Shown here piece by piece: positions 1 to 7,172 of a stretch of 24,688 bases of DNA. The stretch comes from an uncultured Alphaproteobacteria bacterium (GTDB taxonomy: Bacteria; Pseudomonadota; Alphaproteobacteria; Rs-D84), in assembly GCA_937901165.1 (NCBI GenBank), contig CALCGS010000088.1, positions 1 through 24,688 of the forward strand, written 5' to 3'. Position numbers and translations under genes: made by a program. Position 1 is the stretch's first letter. Each line of letters opens with the position of its first letter. The notes beneath the pieces are model-generated. The model was not told where the DNA came from. It did no database searches and saw only the letters and a program-made list of their open reading frames with translations.

Positions 1-1
1 T

Positions 2-1066
2 TTATTAGACCTTCTTATGAATAATCCGGGAAAAGTATATAGTAGAGATAACCTTCTTAATATCGTATGGGGTTATGACTACATTGGCGACGCCAGAACA
101 GTTGATGTTCATGTAAGAAGATTAAGAGAAAAAATAGAATCTTATAATGGCAGAAAACCAGATGAACCGTATGCGATTGCTATGCGTCAATGGCAAAAAA
201 ATCTGGAACGTGGAATGAGTTTTGCAGATGCAACCAAGGGATGGTTGCCAGCAGAAGAAACTTTGTTACTGACATCTGCGAATATTAGTGATTTAGTGGT
301 TGCTTTGGAAAATATAGGGCGTGTTGTTGATGGTATTGGACGTATTAAAAGAGCAATGCGTAGTGCAATTGCATATCCTTTGTTTTTATTGTTATTGACT
401 TTTGGAATCGTTGTTATGGTTGGTATTTATTTGGTCCCGCCATTGGCAGAAGCTGCCGGTAAAGATGTTGTTTGGACAGGAATGGCAAATTCTTTGATTG
501 TTATTTCTAATTTTTGTATGAATTATTGGAAGGGTATTGCTTTTATTATGATAATTTTTGTTTTGTTTATCGTGTGGAGTTTGCCAAATTGGACCGGTTT
601 TTTAAGAACCACATTTGATAAATTGCCACCTTGGAATGTTTATAAATTGCATACTTCGGTTGGATGGTTGATGTCTTTGTCGGCGATGGTGTCTGCGGGG
701 GTTGCGATGCCTGATGCAATTAGATTGTTGGCTGATAATGCAAATCCGTATTTGAAAAATATTTTGCTTAAAACTTTGCGATATATTGCAAATGGTGATA
801 ATTTAGGTGTTGCGTTGTATAATACAAAACTTGATTTCCCAAGTCCTGAAATTATTGGTGATTTAACCGTTTATTCAGAAATGAACGATTTTGCACGTAA
901 TGTGTCCAGATTGGCAAATGATTATTTGGATGAATCTGTACGAAAAATGGAATCAATTTCTTCAACATTAAATAGTGTTGGAATTTTGTTGGTGTCTGTT
1001 ATTATTGCGTGGGTGGTGTTGGCAACATTTCAAATGCAAGATCAAATTACAACAATTTTATCATAA
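2..1066 (+). CDS. Chimeric ORF: partial OmpR/PhoB-type DNA-binding domain joined to PilC/GspF pilus platform protein
   Basis: The reading frame is open from base 2 (first ATG at 17), so the true start lies outside the window. The first 40 or so residues (PGKVYSRDNLL, then DARTVDVHVRRLREKIE) are the helix-turn-helix and recognition helix of an OmpR/PhoB-class response regulator, but the C-terminal wing is missing. From about residue 42 (counted from the ATG) the protein is a PilC/GspF type: a soluble part with RQWQKNLERGMSF, a membrane segment near 119-141, another near 171-190, a second soluble repeat, and a last membrane segment near 320-342. PilC/GspF proteins form the inner-membrane platform for type IV pili or type II secretion; they are normally about 400 residues, so the first cytoplasmic domain is also cut short. 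Both partners are truncated at the junction, which points to misassembly rather than a working fusion. The last bases overlap the stop of the convergent gene. The PilC call is firm; the integrity of the ORF is doubtful. Confidence 0.75.
   Translation, partial: LLDLLMNNPGKVYSRDNLLNIVWGYDYIGDARTVDVHVRRLREKIESYNGRKPDEPYAIAMRQWQKNLERGMSFADATKGWLPAEETLLLTSANISDLVVALENIGRVVDGIGRIKRAMRSAIAYPLFLLLLTFGIVVMVGIYLVPPLAEAAGKDVVWTGMANSLIVISNFCMNYWKGIAFIMIIFVLFIVWSLPNWTGFLRTTFDKLPPWNVYKLHTSVGWLMSLSAMVSAGVAMPDAIRLLADNANPYLKNILLKTLRYIANGDNLGVALYNTKLDFPSPEIIGDLTVYSEMNDFARNVSRLANDYLDESVRKMESISSTLNSVGILLVSVIIAWVVLATFQMQDQITTILS
122..160. other. Probable chimeric junction
   Basis: Upstream of this point all five Arg codons from the ATG on are AGA (two more AGA fall in the junction itself), CTT and GTA codons are common, and the protein is a regulator DNA-binding domain of a kind frequent in Firmicutes. 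Downstream CGT, TTG and GTT codons prevail as in the rest of the window and the protein is PilC-like. The regulator domain stops right after its recognition helix and the PilC part starts inside its first domain. The exact breakpoint cannot be fixed because the join is seamless. Confidence 0.6.
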
Positions 1067-1894
1067 TTTATTAAAGGTTTTACCTTGAATTAAAGTTTGT
1101 GTCAAATTTTGTTTGTTGTTTTGTTTGGCTTGTATTTTTGTAATTGCTTGTTGTAAATCGTGTGATTTTATTTGTGATTCAATTTTTTTAATTGTTGATT
1201 CAGAAAGTACCCATCCAATTTCAATATTATATTTTTTTCTAAGAAGTTTGGTGTTTTCTTTTGCCTTGTTTTTTTCTTCTGGGGTGGCATTGATAAATAG
1301 TGATATATCTTCTAGTGGAAATTGGTAAGTTGCCCCGGCTATTAGTTGACGTATTTTTTTATAATCGTTTAAATTTATATTTATTGTTTTTAGTTTTGGA
1401 TTTAAAGATACTAATTCTTGATATAATGATTGGACTTTTTCAAGGTGTTTGGTTTTGTCATAATGAAGATGTTGCCAAGCCTCGTAATATGCATCAGATT
1501 TTGATTGTACGGTTATATTATTGCTGAGTGGGGTTATGCCAAGGGTGTCCAGCAAGTAAGCATTGTATTCTATATCTGTCATATTTTTTGGGTATATGTA
1601 TTTTTCACCAATATCTATACCGTACTTTTTTTTCAGACTAGGTACACTGGTTGCACCATCCAAAGTAGCATAACCGAGTTTATCAATTATCATTTTTTGA
1701 ATTTGTTTTTCTGATGGTTTGAAAATACTTTTGTATTCAGGATGGTTTTTTATGACGTAATCATAGTATTCTTTTGCCGAAAAGTGCTGTTTTGTGGCAA
1801 AGAAGTCTGGTAAATAGTCATGCCAACTGACGGCATTTTCTTCGTCATATGAATTGTAAGTTTTATCAAATATTTTTACTTTTGTGGTTGGCAT
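1061..1894 (-). CDS. Hypothetical protein, 277 aa, Lys/Asn-rich
   Basis: I do not recognise this protein. It has no signal peptide or membrane segment and looks cytoplasmic, rich in Lys, Asn, Ile and Tyr. Two stretches resemble each other: KKKYGIDIG near residue 90 and RKKYNIEIG near 220, each followed within about 15 residues by a short helix, which hints at a duplicated small domain. It starts at ATG 1894, with only a weak, distant Shine-Dalgarno-like ACAGGT upstream, and lies 28 nt downstream of the RusA-like gene on the same strand, so the two are probably co-transcribed. Its 3' end overlaps the end of the pilC-like gene by six bases, tail to tail. Function unknown. Confidence 0.7.
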   Translation of the reverse strand: MPTTKVKIFDKTYNSYDEENAVSWHDYLPDFFATKQHFSAKEYYDYVIKNHPEYKSIFKPSEKQIQKMIIDKLGYATLDGATSVPSLKKKYGIDIGEKYIYPKNMTDIEYNAYLLDTLGITPLSNNITVQSKSDAYYEAWQHLHYDKTKHLEKVQSLYQELVSLNPKLKTININLNDYKKIRQLIAGATYQFPLEDISLFINATPEEKNKAKENTKLLRKKYNIEIGWVLSESTIKKIESQIKSHDLQQAITKIQAKQNNKQNLTQTLIQGKTFNKL

Positions 1895-1922
1895 ATTTGT
1901 TTTTTACCTGTTTTTTATATGT

Positions 1923-2492
1923 TTACACCATAAATGGCAAGTTTTCCAATGTTCCTTCGGTAAGTCGAACATTTACATCAATCAGCATAAATATAGAATC
2001 GGGGGTTATTTCATGGTCGCATGGAAATACATTTTGCGCCAATAAATGACTGGTGTTTACGGTTAGTTTTGTAACCAAATGGTCGTCATCAAGTAATGTA
2101 TAAATTGGACCTATGTCTGTCGGGGTGTTTTGTCCAACCTCGTGTTCATTCTGGGGACAACGAAGTCCGTCCATTATTGTTTTTACGCGATTATCAATAT
2201 CAGAATGTGCAACACCAACAATTTCAGGGTGCATCATCAAAATATCAAGTTCTGCAATCATATTCAAGTTTGGGCTTATTATCGGGTTCCAATCTATGCC
2301 CCCAACATGTCGGGTGATAATTGGTGATTTTTCCGCGTTTGGTAGCATATATTTTGTTAAATTATCCCAAGGACTATGTTCAATTAAACGTTTTAATTGT
2401 GGATGAAATTGCATGCGAATATCAGCGATATGTTGTGCACGTTTTTTTGGGTTGACAAAAATATCACCGAAATATAATAACTTGAATTTCAT
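1923..2492 (-). CDS. RusA-like putative endodeoxyribonuclease (Holliday-junction resolvase fold)
   Basis: The 189-residue product carries the pattern expected of RusA-family nucleases: D98-I-D100-N101-R-V-K104 followed by IMDGL, then an acidic DDD cluster at 135-137 ahead of a hydrophobic strand with K142. In E. coli RusA the catalytic residues are D70, D72, D91 and K76; the D-x-D-N-x-x-K spacing here is the same, but the last Asp is further away because of a roughly 17-residue insertion. RusA resolves Holliday junctions and is usually prophage-borne at about 120 residues; this protein is longer and there is no phage context. It starts at ATG 2492 with a strong AAAGGAGA ribosome site, divergent from gyrB, and precedes the unknown gene at 1061-1894. 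The fold call is inference from a motif and would need a profile search; activity is unproven. Confidence 0.55.
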   Translation of the reverse strand: MKFKLLYFGDIFVNPKKRAQHIADIRMQFHPQLKRLIEHSPWDNLTKYMLPNAEKSPIITRHVGGIDWNPIISPNLNMIAELDILMMHPEIVGVAHSDIDNRVKTIMDGLRCPQNEHEVGQNTPTDIGPIYTLLDDDHLVTKLTVNTSHLLAQNVFPCDHEITPDSIFMLIDVNVRLTEGTLENLPFMV

Positions 2493-2526
2493 AAAAATCT
2501 CCTTTGATAAATTTTAACCTTTTTTC

Positions 2527-2555
2527 TTGATAATTATACCAGAAATTGCTATGTT
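2527..2555 (+). promoter_or_regulatory. Promoter of the gyrB operon
   Basis: TTGATA (2527-2532), a 17-base spacer and TATGTT (2550-2555) form a sigma-70-type promoter. The ribosome site AAAGGA at 2573-2578 follows, 7 nt before the gyrB ATG. Confidence 0.5.
2533..2538 (-). promoter_or_regulatory. Candidate -10 box for the RusA-like gene
   Basis: On the minus strand TATAAT lies 40 nt before the start codon. No good -35 box stands 16-18 bases upstream, so this is weak. It falls between the -35 and -10 boxes of the gyrB promoter, so the two divergent promoters would overlap and could compete. Confidence 0.35.
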
Positions 2556-2585
2556 TTATCTAGCAAAAAAAGAAAGGATTTATAG

Positions 2586-4985
2586 ATGACTGTAAATAAT
2601 GAATATACTGGTGATTCAATTAAAGTTTTAAAAGGGTTAGAGGCTGTTAAAAAAAGACCTGGAATGTATATTGGTGATGTCGGCGAATGTGGTGATGGTT
2701 TACATCATATGATTTACGAAGTTGTCAATAATTCTATTGACGAAGCGATGGCTGGATATGCTGATACAGTGTATGTTTCTTTGAATACTGATGGCAGTGT
2801 GACAATTCGTGATAATGGTCGTGGTATGCCGTTTGATATAAATCATGAAAGTGGACGTAGTGCGCTGGAACTTATTATGTGCGAATTGCATGCTGGTGGT
2901 AAATTTGATAACGAAGGTGGTGGTGCGTACAAGGTTTCTGGTGGATTACATGGCGTGGGTGTTTCTGTGGTTAATGCGTTGTCCACTTGGTTAGAAGTTC
3001 GTGTTTGGCGTGGTGATAAAGAAGCGTTTATGTCTTTTGCTGATGGTGTTCCAACATCTGATTTGAAAATTACAGAAAATAAAAGTGGCCACGAACATGG
3101 TACGGAAGTGACATTTTTACCATCGCCACAAACATTTACAGGAACTAGGTTTAATTTTGATACTTTGGAAGTGTGGTTGCGTGAACAATCTTATCTTAAT
3201 GCAAATGTTAGAATTGTTTTAGAAGATTTGCGTGGGGCGGAAAAAGTTGAACGTGAATTTCATTCTGTTGATGGGTTAAAAGGGTTTGCAACTTATTTGG
3301 ATAAAAGTAAAGAATTATTAAATCCAGATCCTATTCAAATGATTAAACAAATTGAAGATACTTATATTGAAATTGTTTTACAATGGACAACTGCATATAC
3401 TGAAACGTCACTTTGTTTTACTAATAATATTCCTAACCGTGATGGTGGAACGCACTTGGCGGGATTTCGTGCCGGACTTACACGTGCAATCAATAAATAT
3501 ATTGGTGAAAAAGTAAATAAAAAAGATATTAATTTATCTGGTGAAGATTTTCGTGAGGGTTTAACAAGTATTGTTAGTGTTAAAATTCCAGACCCAAAAT
3601 TTGGTTCGCAGACCAAAGATAAATTGGTATCTAGTGAGGTTAGACCACTCGTTGAAAGTACTGTGTCTGAAATGTTATATGAATTTTTAGACGAAAATCC
3701 ACAAATTGCTAAAATGATTGTTGATAAAATCGTAGAGGCTGCAACCGCACGTGAAGCGGCACGTAAAGCACGCGAATTATCAAGAAAAAAGACAGGACCT
3801 GAATTGGGTGGATTGCCAGGTAAATTGGCAAATTGTTCTGAAAAAGACCCTGAAAAGTGCGAATTGTTTATAGTTGAGGGGGATTCGGCTGGTGGTACAG
3901 CAAAGCAGGGACGTGATAGAAAAACACAGGCGATACTTCCTTTGCGTGGAAAAATTTTAAATGTTGAACGTGTGCGTTTTGATAAAATGTTGTCTTCGGA
4001 TACTATTGGTGCGTTGATTACAACAATGGGTACTGGAATCGGTAAAGATGAATTCGATATTGAAAAAATGCGTTATCATAAAATTATTATCATGACCGAT
4101 GCCGATGTCGATGGACAGCATATTCAGACATTGTTGATGACGTTCTTTTATAGACATATGCCAGAAGCGATTGAACGTGGATATATTTATGTTGCAAAAC
4201 CACCTTTGTATGGTGTGACACGTGGAAAACAACAGATTTATATTCAAAATCAGGCGGAAATGGATGATTATTTGATGGAACAATTGACAACAGATGGATT
4301 GATTGAAACAGCCGGTGGAATTCAAATATCTGGGGCTGATTTTAAGAGATTGCTTGGTTTGATATTAAATATGAGAAATATTTTGCAGGCACTTAATCAT
4401 ATTATGCCTTTGCGTTTTATAGAAGCATTGGCGTTGAATAAAGTTTTGGAAGATGAAACGCAAGAAAATATGAACGCGGCTGCAAATATGTTGGATAATG
4501 AAGAATTGGAATTTGAACGAGGTTGGAAAATATCTGCGGATGATTCTGGAATTGTTGTGACACGTACTTTGCGTAGTGTGACAGAAACACATGTGTTGCC
4601 ACGCGAAAGAATTAATTCTGCTGAAATTCGTGCGTGGAAACGTATGGATGGGCGTGATGAATTGATTGATATATTTTCTAAACAAACGGTATTGAAAGTG
4701 AAAGCAAAATCACAAAAAATTTGGGGTGCTTTGAAATTATTAGATACTGCGTTTGAATATGCTAAAAACGGATTAAAGATTCAAAGATATAAAGGTTTGG
4801 GTGAAATGAATGCTGAACAATTATGGGAAACAACAATGGACCCAAATAATCGTTCTTTGTTCCAGGTTCGTATTCAAGATGCATCACAGGCGGATGAAGT
4901 TGTTTCTATGTTGATGGGTGATGTTGTTGAACCACGTCGCGACTTTATTGTTGAAAATGCTTTGAATGCAACGTTGGATGTGTAA
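2586..4985 (+). CDS. gyrB: DNA gyrase subunit B
   Basis: GyrB is the ATPase subunit of DNA gyrase, which with GyrA introduces negative supercoils. The 799-residue length matches the family (about 800). The N-terminal GHKL ATPase domain shows KRPGMYIG, the NNSIDEA motif, DNGRGMP and GGLHGVGVSVVNALS. The TOPRIM domain has E431 in EGDSAGG, then PLRGKILNVE, and the metal-binding D505-x-D507-x-D509. The residue after D509-G is Gln (DGQHI) where GyrB normally has Ser. The end, GDVVEPRRDFIVENAL, is a standard GyrB tail, which separates it from ParE. The ATG at 2586 has a good AAAGGA site. It heads a tight operon with two DNA glycosylase genes. Confidence 0.97.
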   Translation: MTVNNEYTGDSIKVLKGLEAVKKRPGMYIGDVGECGDGLHHMIYEVVNNSIDEAMAGYADTVYVSLNTDGSVTIRDNGRGMPFDINHESGRSALELIMCELHAGGKFDNEGGGAYKVSGGLHGVGVSVVNALSTWLEVRVWRGDKEAFMSFADGVPTSDLKITENKSGHEHGTEVTFLPSPQTFTGTRFNFDTLEVWLREQSYLNANVRIVLEDLRGAEKVEREFHSVDGLKGFATYLDKSKELLNPDPIQMIKQIEDTYIEIVLQWTTAYTETSLCFTNNIPNRDGGTHLAGFRAGLTRAINKYIGEKVNKKDINLSGEDFREGLTSIVSVKIPDPKFGSQTKDKLVSSEVRPLVESTVSEMLYEFLDENPQIAKMIVDKIVEAATAREAARKARELSRKKTGPELGGLPGKLANCSEKDPEKCELFIVEGDSAGGTAKQGRDRKTQAILPLRGKILNVERVRFDKMLSSDTIGALITTMGTGIGKDEFDIEKMRYHKIIIMTDADVDGQHIQTLLMTFFYRHMPEAIERGYIYVAKPPLYGVTRGKQQIYIQNQAEMDDYLMEQLTTDGLIETAGGIQISGADFKRLLGLILNMRNILQALNHIMPLRFIEALALNKVLEDETQENMNAAANMLDNEELEFERGWKISADDSGIVVTRTLRSVTETHVLPRERINSAEIRAWKRMDGRDELIDIFSKQTVLKVKAKSQKIWGALKLLDTAFEYAKNGLKIQRYKGLGEMNAEQLWETTMDPNNRSLFQVRIQDASQADEVVSMLMGDVVEPRRDFIVENALNATLDV

Positions 4986-4987
4986 TA

Positions 4988-5638
4988 ATGATAGAATCAT
5001 TTACAAAACAATGGTTTTTTGATTTAGATTCTAAATTGCGAAAACTTGGGTTGGATTGTGATGATAAGTCTTTTGATGAAATTAAACAAAATTTGAAACA
5101 TAGGCAAAAGTTAAATCCTGATGATTTTGCTTTTGCCTGTTTTTATGTTGTGTTGGCTGGTGGTTTTTCACAAAAAACAGCAAAAAAAATTCATGCGAAT
5201 ATTTGCAATATTGTTAAAAATAATGGTGCAAATTATGATGTGCTTGTCCAGGTGTTTAATAATAAAAATAAAATAAATGCGATTTGTAAAATTTGGAATA
5301 ATCGTGTGGATTTTTGTGATAATTATTATAAATTGAATTCTTTGGATGATAAATTAAAGTTTTTACAAAGTTTGCCACATGTTGGAAAAATTACTGCAAA
5401 TCATTTGGCACGAAATTTAGGTGAAGATATTGTTAAATATGATGTTTGGATTCAAAGATTGGGGGCAAAGTATGCAGGTATTGATGTAGCGAAAATAGAT
5501 AATGGAAATTTATGTGATGATATTAAATCTGCATGTGATAATATGTTTGAATATATGGCAAAAATAACAAATTTACCACGCGGATATATTGATGTTGTTT
5601 TGTGGAAGGCGTGTCAACAAGGATTGATAAAATTATGA
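4988..5638 (+). CDS. HhH-GPD superfamily DNA glycosylase
   Basis: This 216-residue, all-helical protein looks like a DNA glycosylase of the endonuclease III / AlkA / Ogg superfamily. It has a helix-hairpin-helix (LPHVGKITANHLA, residues 129-141) followed by the catalytic Asp D152 in VKYDVWIQRLG. Where bifunctional endonuclease III has Lys (VGRKTAN), this protein has Ile (VGKITAN), with a Lys one residue earlier, so it may be monofunctional like AlkA. There are no four cysteines for an iron-sulphur cluster at the C-terminus. It is shorter than Nth plus cluster and shorter than AlkA. It starts two bases after the gyrB stop and its TGA overlaps the ung ATG, so the three genes are translationally linked. 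The lesion it removes cannot be named from sequence. Confidence 0.7.
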   Translation: MIESFTKQWFFDLDSKLRKLGLDCDDKSFDEIKQNLKHRQKLNPDDFAFACFYVVLAGGFSQKTAKKIHANICNIVKNNGANYDVLVQVFNNKNKINAICKIWNNRVDFCDNYYKLNSLDDKLKFLQSLPHVGKITANHLARNLGEDIVKYDVWIQRLGAKYAGIDVAKIDNGNLCDDIKSACDNMFEYMAKITNLPRGYIDVVLWKACQQGLIKL

Positions 5639-6297
5639 ATGTAAAAATACAAGAATCTTGGGCGGCTGCATTGGCAGATGAATTTAATAAAGATTATTTT
5701 ATAAAATTGACTGATTTTGTACGGAATCAATATTTATCTGGTAAGCAAATTTATCCAGAACCAAAGAATATTTTTAATGCGTTTAATTTGTGTCCTATTG
5801 ATGATGTCAGGGTTGTTATTATTGGACAAGACCCGTACCATGAACCGGGGCAGGCACATGGACTTTGTTTTTCTGTGCCAAATGGTGTTGCTTTGCCACC
5901 ATCACTTATAAATATTTATAAAGAAATAGAATCTGATTTGGGCAGAAAAAGTATTACAAATGGTGATTTGTCAGAATGGGCAAAGCAGGGCGTGTTGTTA
6001 TTAAATTCAACGCTTACCGTTCAGGCACATTTGGCGGCATCGCACGCAGGACATGGTTGGGAACAATTTACGGATGCGGTTATTCGTGCGGTCGCAAAAA
6101 GAGAACATATTGTTTATATGTTGTGGGGCAGTTATGCACAAAGGAAAGCTGAATTTGTTGATGCGTCAAAAAATTTGATTCTTAAAAGTGTTCATCCATC
6201 ACCGCTTTCTGCATATCGTGGATTTTTTGGAAATAAACATTTTTCACGTGCAAATGATTATTTGATTGCAAATTCCAAAACACCGATAGAGTGGTAA
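5635..6297 (+). CDS. ung: Uracil-DNA glycosylase, family 1
   Basis: Ung removes uracil from DNA at the start of base excision repair. Family-1 motifs are complete: GQDPYH (residues 64-69, with catalytic Asp66), LLLNSTLTV (about 121-129, where most have LNTVLTV) and HPSPLSAYRGFFG (from H187). Length is 220 residues, normal for the family. I place the start at ATG 5635, which overlaps the upstream stop as ATGA and has AAGGA 11 nt upstream, instead of a longer in-frame ATG at 5602 inside the upstream gene. It is the last gene of the gyrB - glycosylase - ung operon and ends five bases from the convergent pagL-like gene, with no clear terminator between them. Confidence 0.96.
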   Translation: MNVKIQESWAAALADEFNKDYFIKLTDFVRNQYLSGKQIYPEPKNIFNAFNLCPIDDVRVVIIGQDPYHEPGQAHGLCFSVPNGVALPPSLINIYKEIESDLGRKSITNGDLSEWAKQGVLLLNSTLTVQAHLAASHAGHGWEQFTDAVIRAVAKREHIVYMLWGSYAQRKAEFVDASKNLILKSVHPSPLSAYRGFFGNKHFSRANDYLIANSKTPIEW

Positions 6298-6301
6298 TTT
6301 A

Positions 6302-6889
6302 TTAAAAATTATATGTTGCACCAAGTCCGTAAAATGCGTAAGAATGGTTGTCTTCGGAAGTGTTGGCATTTGAAAAATGTTGAACAAAGAATTCAAGTGC
6401 CCATTCTTTGGATATGTTATATCCAAATGTTATTTTGAATTGGAACAATAATTTTGCACCCAAACGTTTGTTTTGTTTTGCCTGTAATCCAACACCAGCA
6501 CCAACGCCACCGTACAAGCGATTCCAACGGAATAGTGCGATATCTTCGGTGACATATGCCATTGGTATTGTGTAATCTTGCCATTTCCAACCGTATTTTT
6601 CACCCAATCCCAATGTTTCAGATATGTTTATAGAACGACGCGCCGGTATTCTAAAAAAAGTGGTTGGTTGTGAGTATTGAACGGTTCCAATGTAAAAAGG
6701 CACAAGTCTGGTTGGTGGTGGAACGATTATTCCGGTGTCAAAACCCTGGCCAATGCCAAATGCAAATTGATGACGATATGTGCCAGTAAATGGATTACGC
6801 ATATTTGGGTCGCATATTTGCAAACTGTCATCTGCAAAACATAACGCAGGTAGAAAAATAGATAAAATAGCAAATGTAGTTTTTTTCAT
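6302..6889 (-). CDS. pagL: PagL-like outer-membrane lipid A 3-O-deacylase
   Basis: PagL-type enzymes are outer-membrane beta-barrels that remove a 3-O-linked acyl chain from lipid A. The protein has a Sec signal peptide (KK, hydrophobic core, cut after CFA about residue 19), alternating beta-strand texture, the active-site motif Q-H171-F-S173-N-A near the C-terminus as in the PagL His-Ser pair, and a terminal Phe (ATYNF) as needed for barrel assembly by BamA. The acidic member of the triad is probably E179 or D180 but its spacing differs from Pseudomonas PagL. I choose ATG 6889 (MKKTTF) over the upstream ATG 6898 because the latter overlaps the -10 box; the mRNA would then be leaderless. 195 residues. 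Fairly confident in the family, less in activity. Confidence 0.7.
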   Translation of the reverse strand: MKKTTFAILSIFLPALCFADDSLQICDPNMRNPFTGTYRHQFAFGIGQGFDTGIIVPPPTRLVPFYIGTVQYSQPTTFFRIPARRSINISETLGLGEKYGWKWQDYTIPMAYVTEDIALFRWNRLYGGVGAGVGLQAKQNKRLGAKLLFQFKITFGYNISKEWALEFFVQHFSNANTSEDNHSYAFYGLGATYNF

Positions 6890-6896
6890 AATTTGC

Positions 6897-6925
6897 ATAA
6901 TATCATAAATTTTCTTTTTTTACAA
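6897..6925 (-). promoter_or_regulatory. pagL promoter, predicted leaderless
   Basis: On the minus strand TTGTAA (6925-6920), 17 bases, then TATTAT (6902-6897) with an extended TGA in front, then seven bases and ATG at 6889. A start about 7 nt after the -10 box would put the mRNA 5' end at the start codon. There is no Shine-Dalgarno sequence. Confidence 0.5.
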
Positions 6926-6954
6926 TATACTTTTTTGACACAAGTGTTTTTTTG

Positions 6955-6983
6955 TGGACTTTTGAAATTTTTATGTTTATAAT
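6955..6983 (+). promoter_or_regulatory. Candidate tRNA-Met promoter
   Basis: A perfect TATAAT at 6978-6983 lies 18 nt before the tRNA. The -35 at 17-base spacing is TGGACT (6955-6960), a partial match. Confidence 0.4.
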
Positions 6984-7001
6984 AGCAAGGATTTTTAGAA
7001 T

Positions 7002-7078
7002 GGCGGGATAGCTCAGCTGGTTAGAGCAGTGGAATCATAATCCACGTGTCGGGGGTCCGAGTCCCTCTCCCGCTACCA
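7002..7078 (+). tRNA. tRNA-Met(CAT), elongator
   Basis: The 77-nt sequence folds as a full cloverleaf with encoded CCA. The acceptor stem is GGCGGGA/TCCCGCT (a G-U pair at 1-72), the D arm GCTC/GAGC, the anticodon stem GTGGA/TCCAC with loop ATCATAA (anticodon CAT), and the T stem GGGGG/CCCTC. It resembles alphaproteobacterial elongator tRNA-Met more than tRNA-Ile2(CAT), and the 1-72 G-U pair differs from the unpaired initiator end. The T loop reads TCCGAGT, so position 55 is C where nearly all tRNAs have U (TTC). Confidence 0.93.
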
Positions 7079-7087
7079 AGATGAAAG

Positions 7088-7111
7088 ACTGGTTGATTAC
7101 CGGTTTTTTTT
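7088..7111 (+). terminator. Intrinsic terminator after tRNA-Met
   Basis: ACTGGT, a five-base loop and ACCGGT form a 6-bp stem with one G-U pair, followed by a run of seven T. Confidence 0.65.
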
Positions 7112-7120
7112 ATTAAAATG

Positions 7121-7149
7121 TTGTGATAATGTTTAAAGTTTGGTATGAT
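7121..7149 (+). promoter_or_regulatory. Promoter of the LRR-protein gene
   Basis: TTGTGA (7121-7126), 17 bases, TATGAT (7144-7149). It is followed by the ribosome site AAAAGGA at 7161-7167, 5 nt before the ATG. Confidence 0.5.
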
Positions 7150-7172
7150 AAACGTGTTATAAAAGGACAAAT

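Noticed and set aside
3957..4685. Long opposite-strand reading frames inside gyrB (and similar ones inside ftsA-rpe, aspS, asmA and uvrB)
   Set aside because: They lie antisense to strongly conserved genes, have low-complexity His/Ile/Asn-rich products, and lack ribosome sites; they are shadows of biased codon use.
6935..6940. Consensus TTGACA as -35 box for tRNA-Met
   Set aside because: It lies 37 bases from the TATAAT at 6978, far outside working spacing, and no other -10 box fits 17 bases after it.
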